Source: a virus. From it: DNA of 40,190 bases. A model generated the notes under the pieces. That model was not told the origin of the DNA, did no database searches, and saw nothing but the letters and a program-made list of their open reading frames with translations. Positions 17,062 through 23,941 of this stretch are shown here, one piece after another; position 1 is the stretch's first letter, and each line of letters opens with the position of its first letter. Where the stretch lies: positions 1-40,190 of IMG/VR virus record IMGVR_UViG_3300031951_013921; one strand, 5' to 3'. Position numbers and translations under genes: made by a program.

Positions 17062-17942
17062 TGCCAACATCAAGACCATTCGCATATAATCCTGGTTCAC
17101 AGATAAGTGGAACATTACAATTTGGTAGTGTTGCTGTTGGCACACCAACTTCTGGTGTAACAGGAAATCCAAGATGGTTTAATGGTCCTGACGAAGATTT
17201 AGGTTATGTTATAGCAATTCCGGTATCAGACGGAAATCAACCTGTTCCTGATGGTTCATTTGCATCAATTGGGTTTTTTAGGTCGACAGCTCGTACTGAA
17301 GGGTCATATATTGAAATATCAAAAATTATTTCAATTAATCAAAATTTTACAACAGGTAATGAGGCGTATCTTTGGTTGAGCGGTAATGGATATTGGTCTT
17401 CATGGAATTATACAACTCCTACACCAACTCCAACTGCAACACCTACTCCGACACCTACACCAACGCCAACCGCAACTCCAACACCAACTCCTACACCAAC
17501 ACCTGCAGGTAGTGCGGTCACATTCTCTCAAACATTTACTTCAGGTACTGCTCCAGGTTCAACAATAGAAACAGCATGGACAACATTCAGAGGTCAGTTA
17601 ACGGGCACTTATACCAAATTTGATTTCTTCAGTTCAAACGGACAACCAGGGTATACCGGAATAACGGATTCAGTCAAAGTACAACAACTTGCAAATGCCC
17701 TTAGAACGGGCACAACGGGCATTAGTTTTGTAACAACAATAAGTGGTGTTACTTGGAACGTTGGGTGTTGTGCTTGTAGAGCTGGGGGTGCTTTAAACGG
17801 AGCCGTTGAATTTGCAAACGTTGCTTTATGTGCGGGTAGTAGTACTGCAGCTTTAAGGCCTTGGATTAATAACGCAAACTGGGGTGGTATTGGAAGTACT
17901 GTTGGTGCTGCTACACAAACATTAACTCTTAGATTTTACTAA
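17061..17942 (+). CDS. Thr-Pro stalk fibre protein (second copy type)
   Basis: 293 residues. Residues 1-117 are a beta-rich N-terminal domain, 118-148 a Thr-Pro stalk with occasional Ala, and 150-293 a C-terminal domain rich in Gly, Ser and Thr with a CCACRAG cluster, ending in LTLRFY. The plan (head, Thr-Pro stalk, Cys-containing tip) parallels the protein at 952-1404, although the flanking domains are not obviously homologous. Thr-Pro tracts are the sort of sequence glycosylated and hydroxylated in other organisms. Likely a virion fibre or decoration protein. Confidence 0.7.
   Translation: MPTSRPFAYNPGSQISGTLQFGSVAVGTPTSGVTGNPRWFNGPDEDLGYVIAIPVSDGNQPVPDGSFASIGFFRSTARTEGSYIEISKIISINQNFTTGNEAYLWLSGNGYWSSWNYTTPTPTPTATPTPTPTPTPTATPTPTPTPTPAGSAVTFSQTFTSGTAPGSTIETAWTTFRGQLTGTYTKFDFFSSNGQPGYTGITDSVKVQQLANALRTGTTGISFVTTISGVTWNVGCCACRAGGALNGAVEFANVALCAGSSTAALRPWINNANWGGIGSTVGAATQTLTLRFY
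17412..17504 (+). repeat. (Thr-Pro)n coding repeat, second tract
   Basis: Acn-ccn hexamers with two Thr-Ala interruptions code for the 31-residue stalk. Similar in sequence and codon use to the tract at 1075-1155. Confidence 0.85.
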
Positions 17943-17944
17943 CT

Positions 17945-18079
17945 ATGGTAACTTATGACGTAATAGAAATTCCAACAGGAAACGTAGTGTTTTCAGATTC
18001 AACTTATGAAGATTGTTTAAATTGGATTGAAACGTATGGTGACATACTTAACTACACAATTGTAGAACATCAGGTTTAA
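17945..18079 (+). CDS. Small unknown protein, 44 residues
   Basis: ATG at 17945, 2 nt after the stop of the Thr-Pro fibre gene, and TAA at 18077-18079. The product begins MVTYDVIEIPTGNVVF and ends YTIVEHQV: a short beta-alpha-beta-like protein with no signal peptide. It overlaps the 3' end of the convergent minus-strand gene by 32 nt. The close spacing to the upstream gene supports it being real; the function is unknown. Confidence 0.5.
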   Translation: MVTYDVIEIPTGNVVFSDSTYEDCLNWIETYGDILNYTIVEHQV

Positions 18080-18548
18080 AAAACACTCTTTCTTTACTAC
18101 CAACCATTTGTTTATACCATAAACCTTTATTATCCATCCATACGTATGGGTCATTAGGGTTTTCAGTCCAACCGTGTTTTGAATAATACTCAGAATCTTT
18201 ACGTAAAAGATTTGCTCTATGAGAAGAGTGAAATTCTTCGGTACCTAACCAATGAGGTAAAACAAACTCACCTTCAATATGTTCGTGAACCATTGTGTTT
18301 TTGAAACCACGTTCAACCCACACATCAATACTATCGTTGTAGTATTGTTTAAGAGCATTTACATAGTCTTTCCACATAACAGAACAAGGGTGATTTAACC
18401 AACCCTTATATGGTTTACCATCTTTACGGGTACGACCTGTGATTGCAGATATGATTTGATATGCCTCCACACGCTGTTTACCAAGACGTTTGTTGTCTAA
18501 ACTTTCTAATGATTTTCTAAAATCTGTGTATGGAAGGAACGTTTGCAT
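18048..18548 (-). CDS. Pyrimidine-dimer DNA glycosylase-like protein (MSMEG_6728-type)
   Basis: 166 residues from the Met in MQTFLPYTDF. The open frame extends upstream but that extension reads as intergenic/antisense sequence, and the promoter at 18582-18589 lies inside it. The N-terminal pattern MQTFLPYxDFxxSxxxLDNKRLGKQRVEA, then GWLNHPCSVMW, is characteristic of a family annotated as pyrimidine dimer glycosylase / MSMEG_6728 family in phages and bacteria. Members are proposed to incise UV-damaged DNA; direct proof for this subgroup is limited. It would help the phage survive sunlight damage. It has its own host-type -7 box. Confidence 0.75.
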   Translation of the reverse strand: MQTFLPYTDFRKSLESLDNKRLGKQRVEAYQIISAITGRTRKDGKPYKGWLNHPCSVMWKDYVNALKQYYNDSIDVWVERGFKNTMVHEHIEGEFVLPHWLGTEEFHSSHRANLLRKDSEYYSKHGWTENPNDPYVWMDNKGLWYKQMVGSKERVFFKPDVLQLCS

Positions 18549-18566
18549 GATTTTTTTTTGTATTAC

Positions 18567-18578
18567 GATATATTTATA
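18567..18578 (+). promoter_or_regulatory. GATATATTTATA element before gene at 18619
   Basis: Matches the recurrent plus-strand element (see findings); 40 nt upstream of the ATG, a good distance for a promoter -7/-10 box. Confidence 0.45.
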
Positions 18579-18581
18579 AAA

Positions 18582-18589
18582 CAAAGATA
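18582..18589 (-). promoter_or_regulatory. Host-type -7 box TATCTTTG for the glycosylase-like gene
   Basis: The minus strand reads TATCTTTG, matching the Bacteroidetes -7 consensus TAnnTTTG, 33 nt from the ATG at 18548. No clear -33 TTG is seen. Confidence 0.55.
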
Positions 18590-18618
18590 ATAAAAAAATT
18601 AAAATAATTAAAAAAATT

Positions 18619-19065
18619 ATGAAAAGAATTGTAAGATTAACAGAATCTGATTTAGCTCGTATCGTAAGAAGAGTTATTGCTGAAGATGCTACTGCAGCAA
18701 CCGCAGCAAGTCCAAAAAAAATTACAAAAGATTTTACCGTTACAGGTGATGAGTCCTTACACTTGAAAATCAGCTCTAAAGTTGGTGGTATGGCTAATAA
18801 ATTGGCAGGTAATCCGAACGTTGTTGAGTTTGATGCATTATTAAAGTATTCTAGCAAACCGGCATATGATGGAAGCTTCGACCAAAAAAATGCAGGAAGA
18901 GTGATTCCAGTTAAAGGTTATTTTGGTTGTAATAGTGGTAAATTGACTGCTAAGGACCCATCTACAGGAAAAGTTGTAGAATTTTTTGATAACTCAATGA
19001 GTACTTCAATGATGGCATTCGAAGATTTCTTACTTGAAACAGGTCTTTGTGCTAGCATCTCATAA
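18619..19065 (+). CDS. Unknown protein with N-terminal 'RLTESDLxRIVRRVI' tag-like segment
   Basis: 148 residues. The N-terminal 22 residues form an amphipathic basic helix (MKRIVRLTESDLARIVRRVI) ending in the motif IAE before Asp23. Similar openings occur on otherwise unrelated phage proteins as I recall them from this phage group. IAE matches the (I/L)xE cleavage rule of T4 prohead protease gp21, so this may be a capsid-targeting peptide removed on head maturation. The rest (from ~33) is a small beta-rich domain with two Cys (about 101 and 146), unrecognised. A bidirectional terminator follows. Confidence 0.65.
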   Translation: MKRIVRLTESDLARIVRRVIAEDATAATAASPKKITKDFTVTGDESLHLKISSKVGGMANKLAGNPNVVEFDALLKYSSKPAYDGSFDQKNAGRVIPVKGYFGCNSGKLTAKDPSTGKVVEFFDNSMSTSMMAFEDFLLETGLCASIS

Positions 19066-19085
19066 TTAAAGATATATTATAATAA

Positions 19086-19111
19086 AAAAGGGGAGTTTTC
19101 ACTCCCCTTTT
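19086..19111. terminator. Bidirectional rho-independent terminator
   Basis: An 11-bp stem, AAAAGGGGAGT (19086-19096) with ACTCCCCTTTT (19101-19111), around a TTTC loop, A-run on one side and T-run on the other. It serves the convergent genes at 18619 and 19112. Confidence 0.9.
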
Positions 19112-19687
19112 TTATTTGTTTTTAATTACAATGTAAAAACCGTAATCTTGTTTATCGTAAGACATACCTAAACCATATTTCTTTGTTGTTTTATCTAAAA
19201 GAATAGACATCGCATCCTCCATACCAACACAGTAATCAAAGAAAGAATCTGCAATTACTTTATTAATATCTAATTTTTTAGTATCAACTTTACTAAAACA
19301 AAGTACAGGAATTTTATCCCAAAATTGTTTAGCTGATTTATCATCATTTGTGAATTTAGGTTTAAATTGATTCATGTTTTTAGCATCAACCACACATAAT
19401 TTTGTAAGGTTTACATCCAACTTTACTGGTGAGAGACCGTAAGACTTTCTGAACTCATCAAAAGACTGTTGTAGGTATGATTGAACAATTTTCATATCAA
19501 CTTTCTTTAAAAAAGCTTCATTGTAGTCAAAAGAAGTCCCGTCTTTTGGTCCAATATATACTGAACCCTCATACATTTTACCCATCCAAATGTCAGACTT
19601 CATTGGGTAATTTGCCAATGAGTATTTGCTCTGTGCATTAGAAACGAAAACAATTAGAAGTGAAAAAATTAAGATGAGGTTTTTCAT
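19112..19687 (-). CDS. Secreted protein with weak CAP-domain resemblance
   Basis: 191 residues with a Bacteroidetes-style signal peptide (MKNLILIFSLLIVFVSNAQS, cleavage near residue 18-20), so the product should be exported. After it, FRKSYGLSPVKLDVNL resembles the first helix of CAP/SCP domains and FDYCVGMEDAMSILL to YGFYIVIK the end of such a domain, but the match is weaker than in the gene at 23408. Export by a lytic phage suggests action in the periplasm or outside: envelope modification, superinfection control or lysis. It has its own TAnnTTTG box and shares a terminator with the convergent gene. Confidence 0.65.
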   Translation of the reverse strand: MKNLILIFSLLIVFVSNAQSKYSLANYPMKSDIWMGKMYEGSVYIGPKDGTSFDYNEAFLKKVDMKIVQSYLQQSFDEFRKSYGLSPVKLDVNLTKLCVVDAKNMNQFKPKFTNDDKSAKQFWDKIPVLCFSKVDTKKLDINKVIADSFFDYCVGMEDAMSILLDKTTKKYGLGMSYDKQDYGFYIVIKNK

Positions 19688-19725
19688 AGTTTTTATGTTT
19701 TTAAGATTGGTGAATGATTACACTA

Positions 19726-19733
19726 CAAAGATA
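19726..19733 (-). promoter_or_regulatory. Host-type -7 box TATCTTTG for secreted protein
   Basis: The minus strand reads TATCTTTG, 38 nt from the ATG at 19687. Confidence 0.55.
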
Positions 19734-19775
19734 AGACCTTTTTTTGATTTGCCAAAAGGTATTGAAAATATTTTT

Positions 19776-19807
19776 AAAAAATCCCATCATAATAAAATGA
19801 TGGGATT
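19776..19807 (-). terminator. Rho-independent terminator of the tmRNA gene
   Basis: The minus strand reads AATCCCATCAT, a 6-nt loop, ATGATGGGATT and then T's (A's at 19776-19780 on plus). The 11-bp stem begins 4 nt past the tmRNA CCA end. Confidence 0.85.
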
Positions 19808-19810
19808 AAA

Positions 19811-20209
19811 TGGTGGAGGTGGAGGGACTCGAACCCTCGTCCAGTCTATCCTGTCAGATAAGGACTACACGTTTAGGTCAAGGTTTTTCATACCTTCCGA
19901 AATATCTAAGTTCTCACACCGCTCAGCAACGGTGGTAGTTCTTTAGGGGAACCACACCCTTTTTGTTTTCTTTTAGAGTAAAAACCAACTCATCTGCGAC
20001 TTCTGTTGCTAGGTTATATGTCTGACCGACCCCCCGTTTCCGTGCTTATATTAAGCTACAGTAACTTGCTCAGTTGCAATTAAACCAACCACTGAAAGGT
20101 TATCAAGTACGTTGCCGTATAAAAATCGAATCAGTTTTTAAAGAGATTAACTCAGTCCCTACGTGCCCTTATTCCTCAGCCAATACCTGTCAAATCCAAA
20201 AACACCCCC
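19811..20209 (-). ncRNA. ssrA: Transfer-messenger RNA (tmRNA)
   Basis: 399 nt, complete. The 5' end GGGGGTG (20209-20203) pairs over 7 bp, with one G-U, with CACCTCC just before the encoded ACCA 3' end at 19814-19811. The T arm GAGGG-TTCGAGT-CCCTC is perfect, and the 5' part TTTTTGGATTTGACAGG matches the conserved tmRNA start (GGAUUCGAC-like). An internal reading frame ends in TAA at 20053-20051. tmRNA with SmpB rescues stalled ribosomes and tags the nascent chain for proteolysis. No smpB is seen in this window, so host SmpB would be used unless it lies elsewhere. It has its own promoter and terminator. Confidence 0.95.
20051..20116 (-). other. tmRNA tag-peptide reading frame
   Basis: Resume codon GGC at 20116-20114 is nucleotide 94 of the tmRNA, close to position 90 in E. 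coli. The preceding TTATAC resembles E. coli TTAGTC, with A at -4. The frame encodes a 21-residue tag beginning GNVLDNL and ending ATEQVTVA, then TAA. Bacteroidetes tags usually begin with G but are about 9-10 residues ending in LAA. A later resume at GCA (20077-20075) would give ATEQVTVA; TTAATT before it also has A at -4. Confidence 0.7.
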
Positions 20210-20232
20210 AATACTTTCAAAGAACTCTTTTA

Positions 20233-20263
20233 CAAATATAATACAAAGATTTGTATTAAACAA
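20233..20263 (-). promoter_or_regulatory. tmRNA promoter, Bacteroidetes type
   Basis: The minus strand has TATATTTG (20240-20233) and an upstream TTG (20263-20261) 20 nt away, matching -7 TAnnTTTG and -33 TTG. Transcription would begin around 20226-20228, leaving a leader of about 18 nt for 5' processing. Confidence 0.65.
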
Positions 20264-20278
20264 TATATTTATAAATAC

Positions 20279-21424
20279 ATGAAAAAAATATTAAATATTT
20301 TTGAGGAAGAAGAAGAGAAGGAATTAACCGACTACGAAAAAATTCTTGCACTTAATAAAAGAAAGATTGACCCGTATGAAACTCATTTTGATGGGTGTGA
20401 TGGTACTGATTATTCAGACTATTATGAAGTAGGTTATGACGGTATCACTTTTACTTTTCATGATGGATTAGAAGAATATCTAAGATTTTTTTTCAAAGAA
20501 ACTTACGGTGAAGAAGGTTCAGATGCTTGGTATGAAGCAGGATATCTTGATGCTATGAGTAGAGGTCAATGGGAATGGGATACTTGGGATAGAGCAAGTG
20601 AAGATTGGGATGAAGGGTATACAATTGAATCAATAAAAGGTGAACCATTAAAACTTTTATATGATATATTAAAAAAATATCAACCACACTTATTAAATTC
20701 CTTTGAGGTTATTGATAACCAAGTTCGATGGAAAGGTGATAAAGAAACAGATAAAATAAATGATTTTATTGAATCTGTAAGTAAAAGGGCAAAGGATGAT
20801 TTAATAGATGCATATGCAAATGCGAATGATATGGCAACAGATGCTGAAGTTCCAAGTTATCTTGATGATATATATTGTAATTCTTTATCCGTTATCAATA
20901 TTGAAAATCAATCAAAAAATTGTTATTGGAAATATCATTTAAGTTGGGGTGATGCTATTATGTTATTTGTAAGATACGGAACTCCTGAAGATTGTTTGAT
21001 GGACATAATGTTTAAAGCAATAGAAAAAGAAGTTACAAAACATGCTCCAGAATATTATGAAATTCAATACGAAGCTTGGAACAGAGATGTGTTTTATGAA
21101 CAATTTAATAAAAGATGTGTTAGGGTGTTAGAAAGTTTAATGGAAGAGTTAGACGATATGGTTGAAGAAGGCGGAGAAGAAAAAATGAAAAAATACTTTC
21201 AAATTTTAAACACACTAAATGAAAAAATAGGATTTAATACAAATAAAAAAATTCCAGGAGGTTATGAAATTAGAGTATTTGATGTTGATAAAGACACTTT
21301 AATGGTTAATTATGGTTTACGTAAAACCGACAAATGGGGTGAACCATTTAAAAAGGGCTCCTCCCCATTACGTCGCATCTTGAACATGTTGGTAACACCA
21401 CCAATTGTTCCTTATATTGATTAA
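20279..21424 (+). CDS. Unknown acidic protein
   Basis: 381 residues, not recognised. The N-terminus is highly acidic (FEEEEEKELTDYEK), then comes an aromatic, Asp/Glu-rich central region (WEWDTWDRASEDWDEGY) and a helical C-terminal half. No signal peptide or membrane segment. A TATTTATA element lies 5 nt before the ATG (AATATATTTATA, 20262-20273). The high negative charge could suit a DNA-mimic or internal head protein, but this is not demonstrable from sequence. The 3' end overlaps the convergent peptidase gene by 4 nt (TTAA). Confidence 0.65.
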   Translation: MKKILNIFEEEEEKELTDYEKILALNKRKIDPYETHFDGCDGTDYSDYYEVGYDGITFTFHDGLEEYLRFFFKETYGEEGSDAWYEAGYLDAMSRGQWEWDTWDRASEDWDEGYTIESIKGEPLKLLYDILKKYQPHLLNSFEVIDNQVRWKGDKETDKINDFIESVSKRAKDDLIDAYANANDMATDAEVPSYLDDIYCNSLSVINIENQSKNCYWKYHLSWGDAIMLFVRYGTPEDCLMDIMFKAIEKEVTKHAPEYYEIQYEAWNRDVFYEQFNKRCVRVLESLMEELDDMVEEGGEEKMKKYFQILNTLNEKIGFNTNKKIPGGYEIRVFDVDKDTLMVNYGLRKTDKWGEPFKKGSSPLRRILNMLVTPPIVPYID

Positions 21425-22479
21425 TACATTTTAATCAATCTTTCTTTAATAATTTCATAAAGACTTACTAAATCCTCATCGGGAATAAATAAAAATCCGT
21501 CATCATAAGCATCACTTAATGTGATACCATCTTTTTCTTCATAAACGTCGATAGTTTCTAAACGGTGGAAAGTCTCGTCTTGGAAACCGAATACGTCTAC
21601 GTCTTTGTCTAATTCTTCTACAAATGAATTCATAATTGTTTTTTGTGTGTATACTATTGGTTTGTAAAGATACTCATATTTTTTTAATCCCAAAACTTTT
21701 ACCATATTTTTTCCAGCTTCAATTGCACATTTCACATCTTCGATTGAAATGAACTCTTGTGCTGAGTGCATATTATAGTAACCACAAGACATATTGATAC
21801 AAGAAACGTCAATTTTTTTCTTTAATTGTGAGATGTCAGTATAAGGGTGAGATTGAATTAACATTTCATTACCAAAACTTTCAGTAATAACTTCTAATGT
21901 TTTTTCAAAGAATTCACTATCACGTTCAAATAAACGAACTCCCGAGCAAATCTCGGTAATTAAGTGATTACCTGGCGCATCGTATTGAGTAATATACCCA
22001 ACATCTTGTAAGAAGTTTACATCACATTTTGATGAACCATGACAACCTGTTTCTTCTGATACAAATAAACCGATTTTTACTTTGTCTAATTGTTTAAGTA
22101 ATTCTAAACAAATAAAAATACCACATTTGTCGTCACCACCAATACCTGTTGGGTTTCCCTCTGTATCGTAAGCCTTTAATACGTCAACAAGAGTGTCGTC
22201 AAAAGTTTTACCAAAAGTGTGTGGTCGTTTCAATTTTTCTTCTTCGACAACAATCTTATCTATTTTAGAGTGAACCGTATCTGTGTGTGCAATAAACATC
22301 GGATAGAATTCACCTTCTTCAAGTGTACCCTTTGTTGCATAGATGTTCATCATCTCATCACGATAAAAAGACACCCCCTCAATACCCTCAAGTTCATCAC
22401 AAAGGTATTCCACCATATCCTCCTCTTGATATGTTTTTGACGGTACTGAAAGGAGTTCTTTAAATTTATTTAGGTCCAT
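21421..22479 (-). CDS. M20/M28-clan zinc aminopeptidase-like protein
   Basis: 352 residues from the Met in MDLNKFKELL; the longer open frame upstream would read through the promoter region. Co-catalytic zinc ligands are in order: His65-x-Asp67 (in AHTDTVH), Asp116/Asp117 (in IGGDDKCG), catalytic Glu142 and Glu143 (in SEETGCHGS) and a late His238 (in YNMHSAQEFIS). This is the layout of M20 peptidases such as peptidase T and PepD-like enzymes, which trim di- and tripeptides in the cytoplasm. It is rare in phages. With the phage tmRNA and ClpC it could complete protein-to-amino-acid recycling. It has its own TAnnTTTG box. Confidence 0.85.
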   Translation of the reverse strand: MDLNKFKELLSVPSKTYQEEDMVEYLCDELEGIEGVSFYRDEMMNIYATKGTLEEGEFYPMFIAHTDTVHSKIDKIVVEEEKLKRPHTFGKTFDDTLVDVLKAYDTEGNPTGIGGDDKCGIFICLELLKQLDKVKIGLFVSEETGCHGSSKCDVNFLQDVGYITQYDAPGNHLITEICSGVRLFERDSEFFEKTLEVITESFGNEMLIQSHPYTDISQLKKKIDVSCINMSCGYYNMHSAQEFISIEDVKCAIEAGKNMVKVLGLKKYEYLYKPIVYTQKTIMNSFVEELDKDVDVFGFQDETFHRLETIDVYEEKDGITLSDAYDDGFLFIPDEDLVSLYEIIKERLIKMY

Positions 22480-22496
22480 TATTTTGTTTTTTTTTA

Positions 22497-22504
22497 CAAA
22501 GGTA
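22497..22504 (-). promoter_or_regulatory. Host-type -7 box TACCTTTG for the peptidase gene
   Basis: The minus strand reads TACCTTTG, 17 nt from the ATG at 22479. It supports the shorter start. Confidence 0.5.
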
Positions 22505-22545
22505 ATATATTTATATAATAAAATAAAAAAATATATCAAATTTTT

Positions 22546-23367
22546 ATGAAAAAATTTTTAATGACAGAATCAGAAAAATCAAGAATACTTGGTATGCACT
22601 ATAACGCAATGGGTAAATCATTAGTTAAAGAAGAGGCAGGTGACCCGGGAACAATTAACGCAGTGCCGAGAGAACAAGATTTAGTTGACGGGGGTATGAG
22701 TTATATTGGTATTGATTATTATGATGAGGATGGTAATAGAAAACAATACTATTACCATTGTACACCGTCGGTTTATTCAAAAAAGGAAGATTGGAATGTA
22801 CCAGGTAATAGAGCAGGTGATTTTACGGACGGTGATAATAACTTAGTAACACTTCAACTAAAGGGTGATTATAAGACACAGTTAAAAAATGCTTGTCAAA
22901 ACATTTACACTTTTTATAATAATTATAAAAAAACTTTTTGTGCGAACCCCAAAAATAAAACAAAAGATGCCTATGAGTTTTTATGTCCTAAAGAAACTCC
23001 ACAACCTCAAGTTGCTGCGGCTACTACGAAAGTAACAGCACCAAATCCTGTTTCTGATGCTAATGTGGCTGATGCACAAAAAAGAGCGGCAGAAGCAAAA
23101 GCAAAAATAGAACAAGCAAATATTGACCTAAAAAAATTGATGGATACACCTAGGTTTTTAAGAACTACTGATAGTGATGGATATACCATTACTGATAAAA
23201 CAACATTAGATGCTCAGGTTAAAGAGTTAGCCAGAGTTCTTGCTAATGGTGCTAATCCTACAGATAGAATAGATAAACAAGATTTATTAAGAAGTATGAA
23301 TAATGTTATTAAAGCATTTCCTGAATACGGTGAAACTTTAAAAAGTTACATATATCAACTTCAATAA
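22546..23367 (+). CDS. Unknown protein with N-terminal 'TESEKSRILGMH' segment
   Basis: 273 residues. The N-terminal MTESEKSRILGMHYNAMGKSLVKEE is a short helical segment of a kind I have seen leading diverse phage proteins in this group. LVKE at 26-29 could be a prohead-protease-like site. The centre (to ~145) has Tyr-rich beta strands and three or four Cys. Residues ~160-200 are Ala/Lys-rich coiled coil (DAQKRAAEAKAKIEQANIDL), followed by a helical C-terminus. A TATTTATA element lies 30 nt upstream of the ATG (22508-22515). Function unknown; possibly an internal head or ejected protein. Confidence 0.65.
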   Translation: MKKFLMTESEKSRILGMHYNAMGKSLVKEEAGDPGTINAVPREQDLVDGGMSYIGIDYYDEDGNRKQYYYHCTPSVYSKKEDWNVPGNRAGDFTDGDNNLVTLQLKGDYKTQLKNACQNIYTFYNNYKKTFCANPKNKTKDAYEFLCPKETPQPQVAAATTKVTAPNPVSDANVADAQKRAAEAKAKIEQANIDLKKLMDTPRFLRTTDSDGYTITDKTTLDAQVKELARVLANGANPTDRIDKQDLLRSMNNVIKAFPEYGETLKSYIYQLQ

Positions 23368-23378
23368 ATAATTAAAAT

Positions 23379-23409
23379 AAAAAAACCCACTCACAAGGTG
23401 GGTTTTTTT
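23379..23409. terminator. Bidirectional rho-independent terminator
   Basis: CCCAC (23386-23390) pairs with GTGGG (23398-23402), extended by an A7/T7 stem on each side. It lies between convergent genes. Confidence 0.85.
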
Positions 23410-23917
23410 ATTGACATACGGTTAGTACACAAAAAATATAGTTGTCTCCTGTATAAACATTACTACCAATAATAAATTCATCATCAATAACGTAATTAAC
23501 GAAAATACCTGTGAAATATGGGTCTAAAAGTAGTTTATTATGTGATGGTGAATTAACCCAAGCATTAAATATTTCAGATGCAACTTGTTCTACAGTTCCT
23601 TGATATACCGCCCCGTATAAATTTTCACCAAAAAAATTAAAACCTGTTCTATTAACGTAATTTACCCTTTCATCAAAATTATTAAATGTTTTAGGGTAAG
23701 ATGTTTTTATTTTTTGGCTATGGTCAAGAGGTACGGTATTAGTTGATGACATATAAGATAATTGCTGTTCATTCAAAGGTTTGGCCTTTTCGTTAACTTT
23801 ATATGGTACTAATTTATTTTGGACACGGTATTTGTTTACTTTTTGGATAATTAAATCGTTAATTGATTGACCAAAAGTAAAAAACGAAAAGAATAAAAAT
23901 AAAAATAGGAGTTTCAT
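23408..23917 (-). CDS. Secreted CAP-domain (SCP/PR-1-like) protein
   Basis: 169 residues starting at MKLLFLFLFFSFFTFGQS, a typical flavobacterial signal peptide (cleavage after ~17); the further-upstream Met would disrupt it. The mature part is a CAP domain: an N-terminal helix INDLIIQKVNKYRVQNKLVPY, a GENLYG motif, and the late SPSHNKLLLDPYFTGIFV containing the conserved His-Asn. CAP proteins bind lipids or peptidoglycan-associated targets, and some have protease-like activity. In a phage, export to the periplasm may serve superinfection exclusion, envelope change or lysis. It is the second CAP-like secreted gene here after 19112. Own host-type promoter. Confidence 0.8.
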   Translation of the reverse strand: MKLLFLFLFFSFFTFGQSINDLIIQKVNKYRVQNKLVPYKVNEKAKPLNEQQLSYMSSTNTVPLDHSQKIKTSYPKTFNNFDERVNYVNRTGFNFFGENLYGAVYQGTVEQVASEIFNAWVNSPSHNKLLLDPYFTGIFVNYVIDDEFIIGSNVYTGDNYIFCVLTVCQ

Positions 23918-23933
23918 ATTGATTTTGTTTTTA

Positions 23934-23941
23934 CAAATATA
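23934..23941 (-). promoter_or_regulatory. Host-type -7 box TATATTTG for CAP gene
   Basis: The minus strand reads TATATTTG, 16 nt from the ATG at 23917; it agrees with the shorter start. Confidence 0.5.

Noticed and set aside
18549-18857. N-terminal extension of the glycosylase-like gene
   Set aside because: It would run antisense through the 18619 gene start and the promoter; the conserved family start is at 18548.
19811-19860. Possible tRNA 3' half with CCA
   Set aside because: The 5' partner of the acceptor stem is ~390 nt away with an internal tag frame; it is the tRNA-like end of tmRNA.
19626-19946. Plus-strand open frame across the tmRNA 3' end
   Set aside because: It overlaps antisense the well-supported tmRNA and the secreted-protein start; composition follows the RNA, not a protein.
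20051-20077. Short tag ATEQVTVA with resume at GCA
   Set aside because: Not excluded, but GGC at nt 94 fits the known resume position and upstream sequence better; kept as an alternative in the feature.
22480-22539. 20-residue N-terminal extension of the M20 peptidase
   Set aside because: It covers the TACCTTTG promoter box and is hydrophobic/AT-driven; the zinc peptidase fold begins at MDLNKF.
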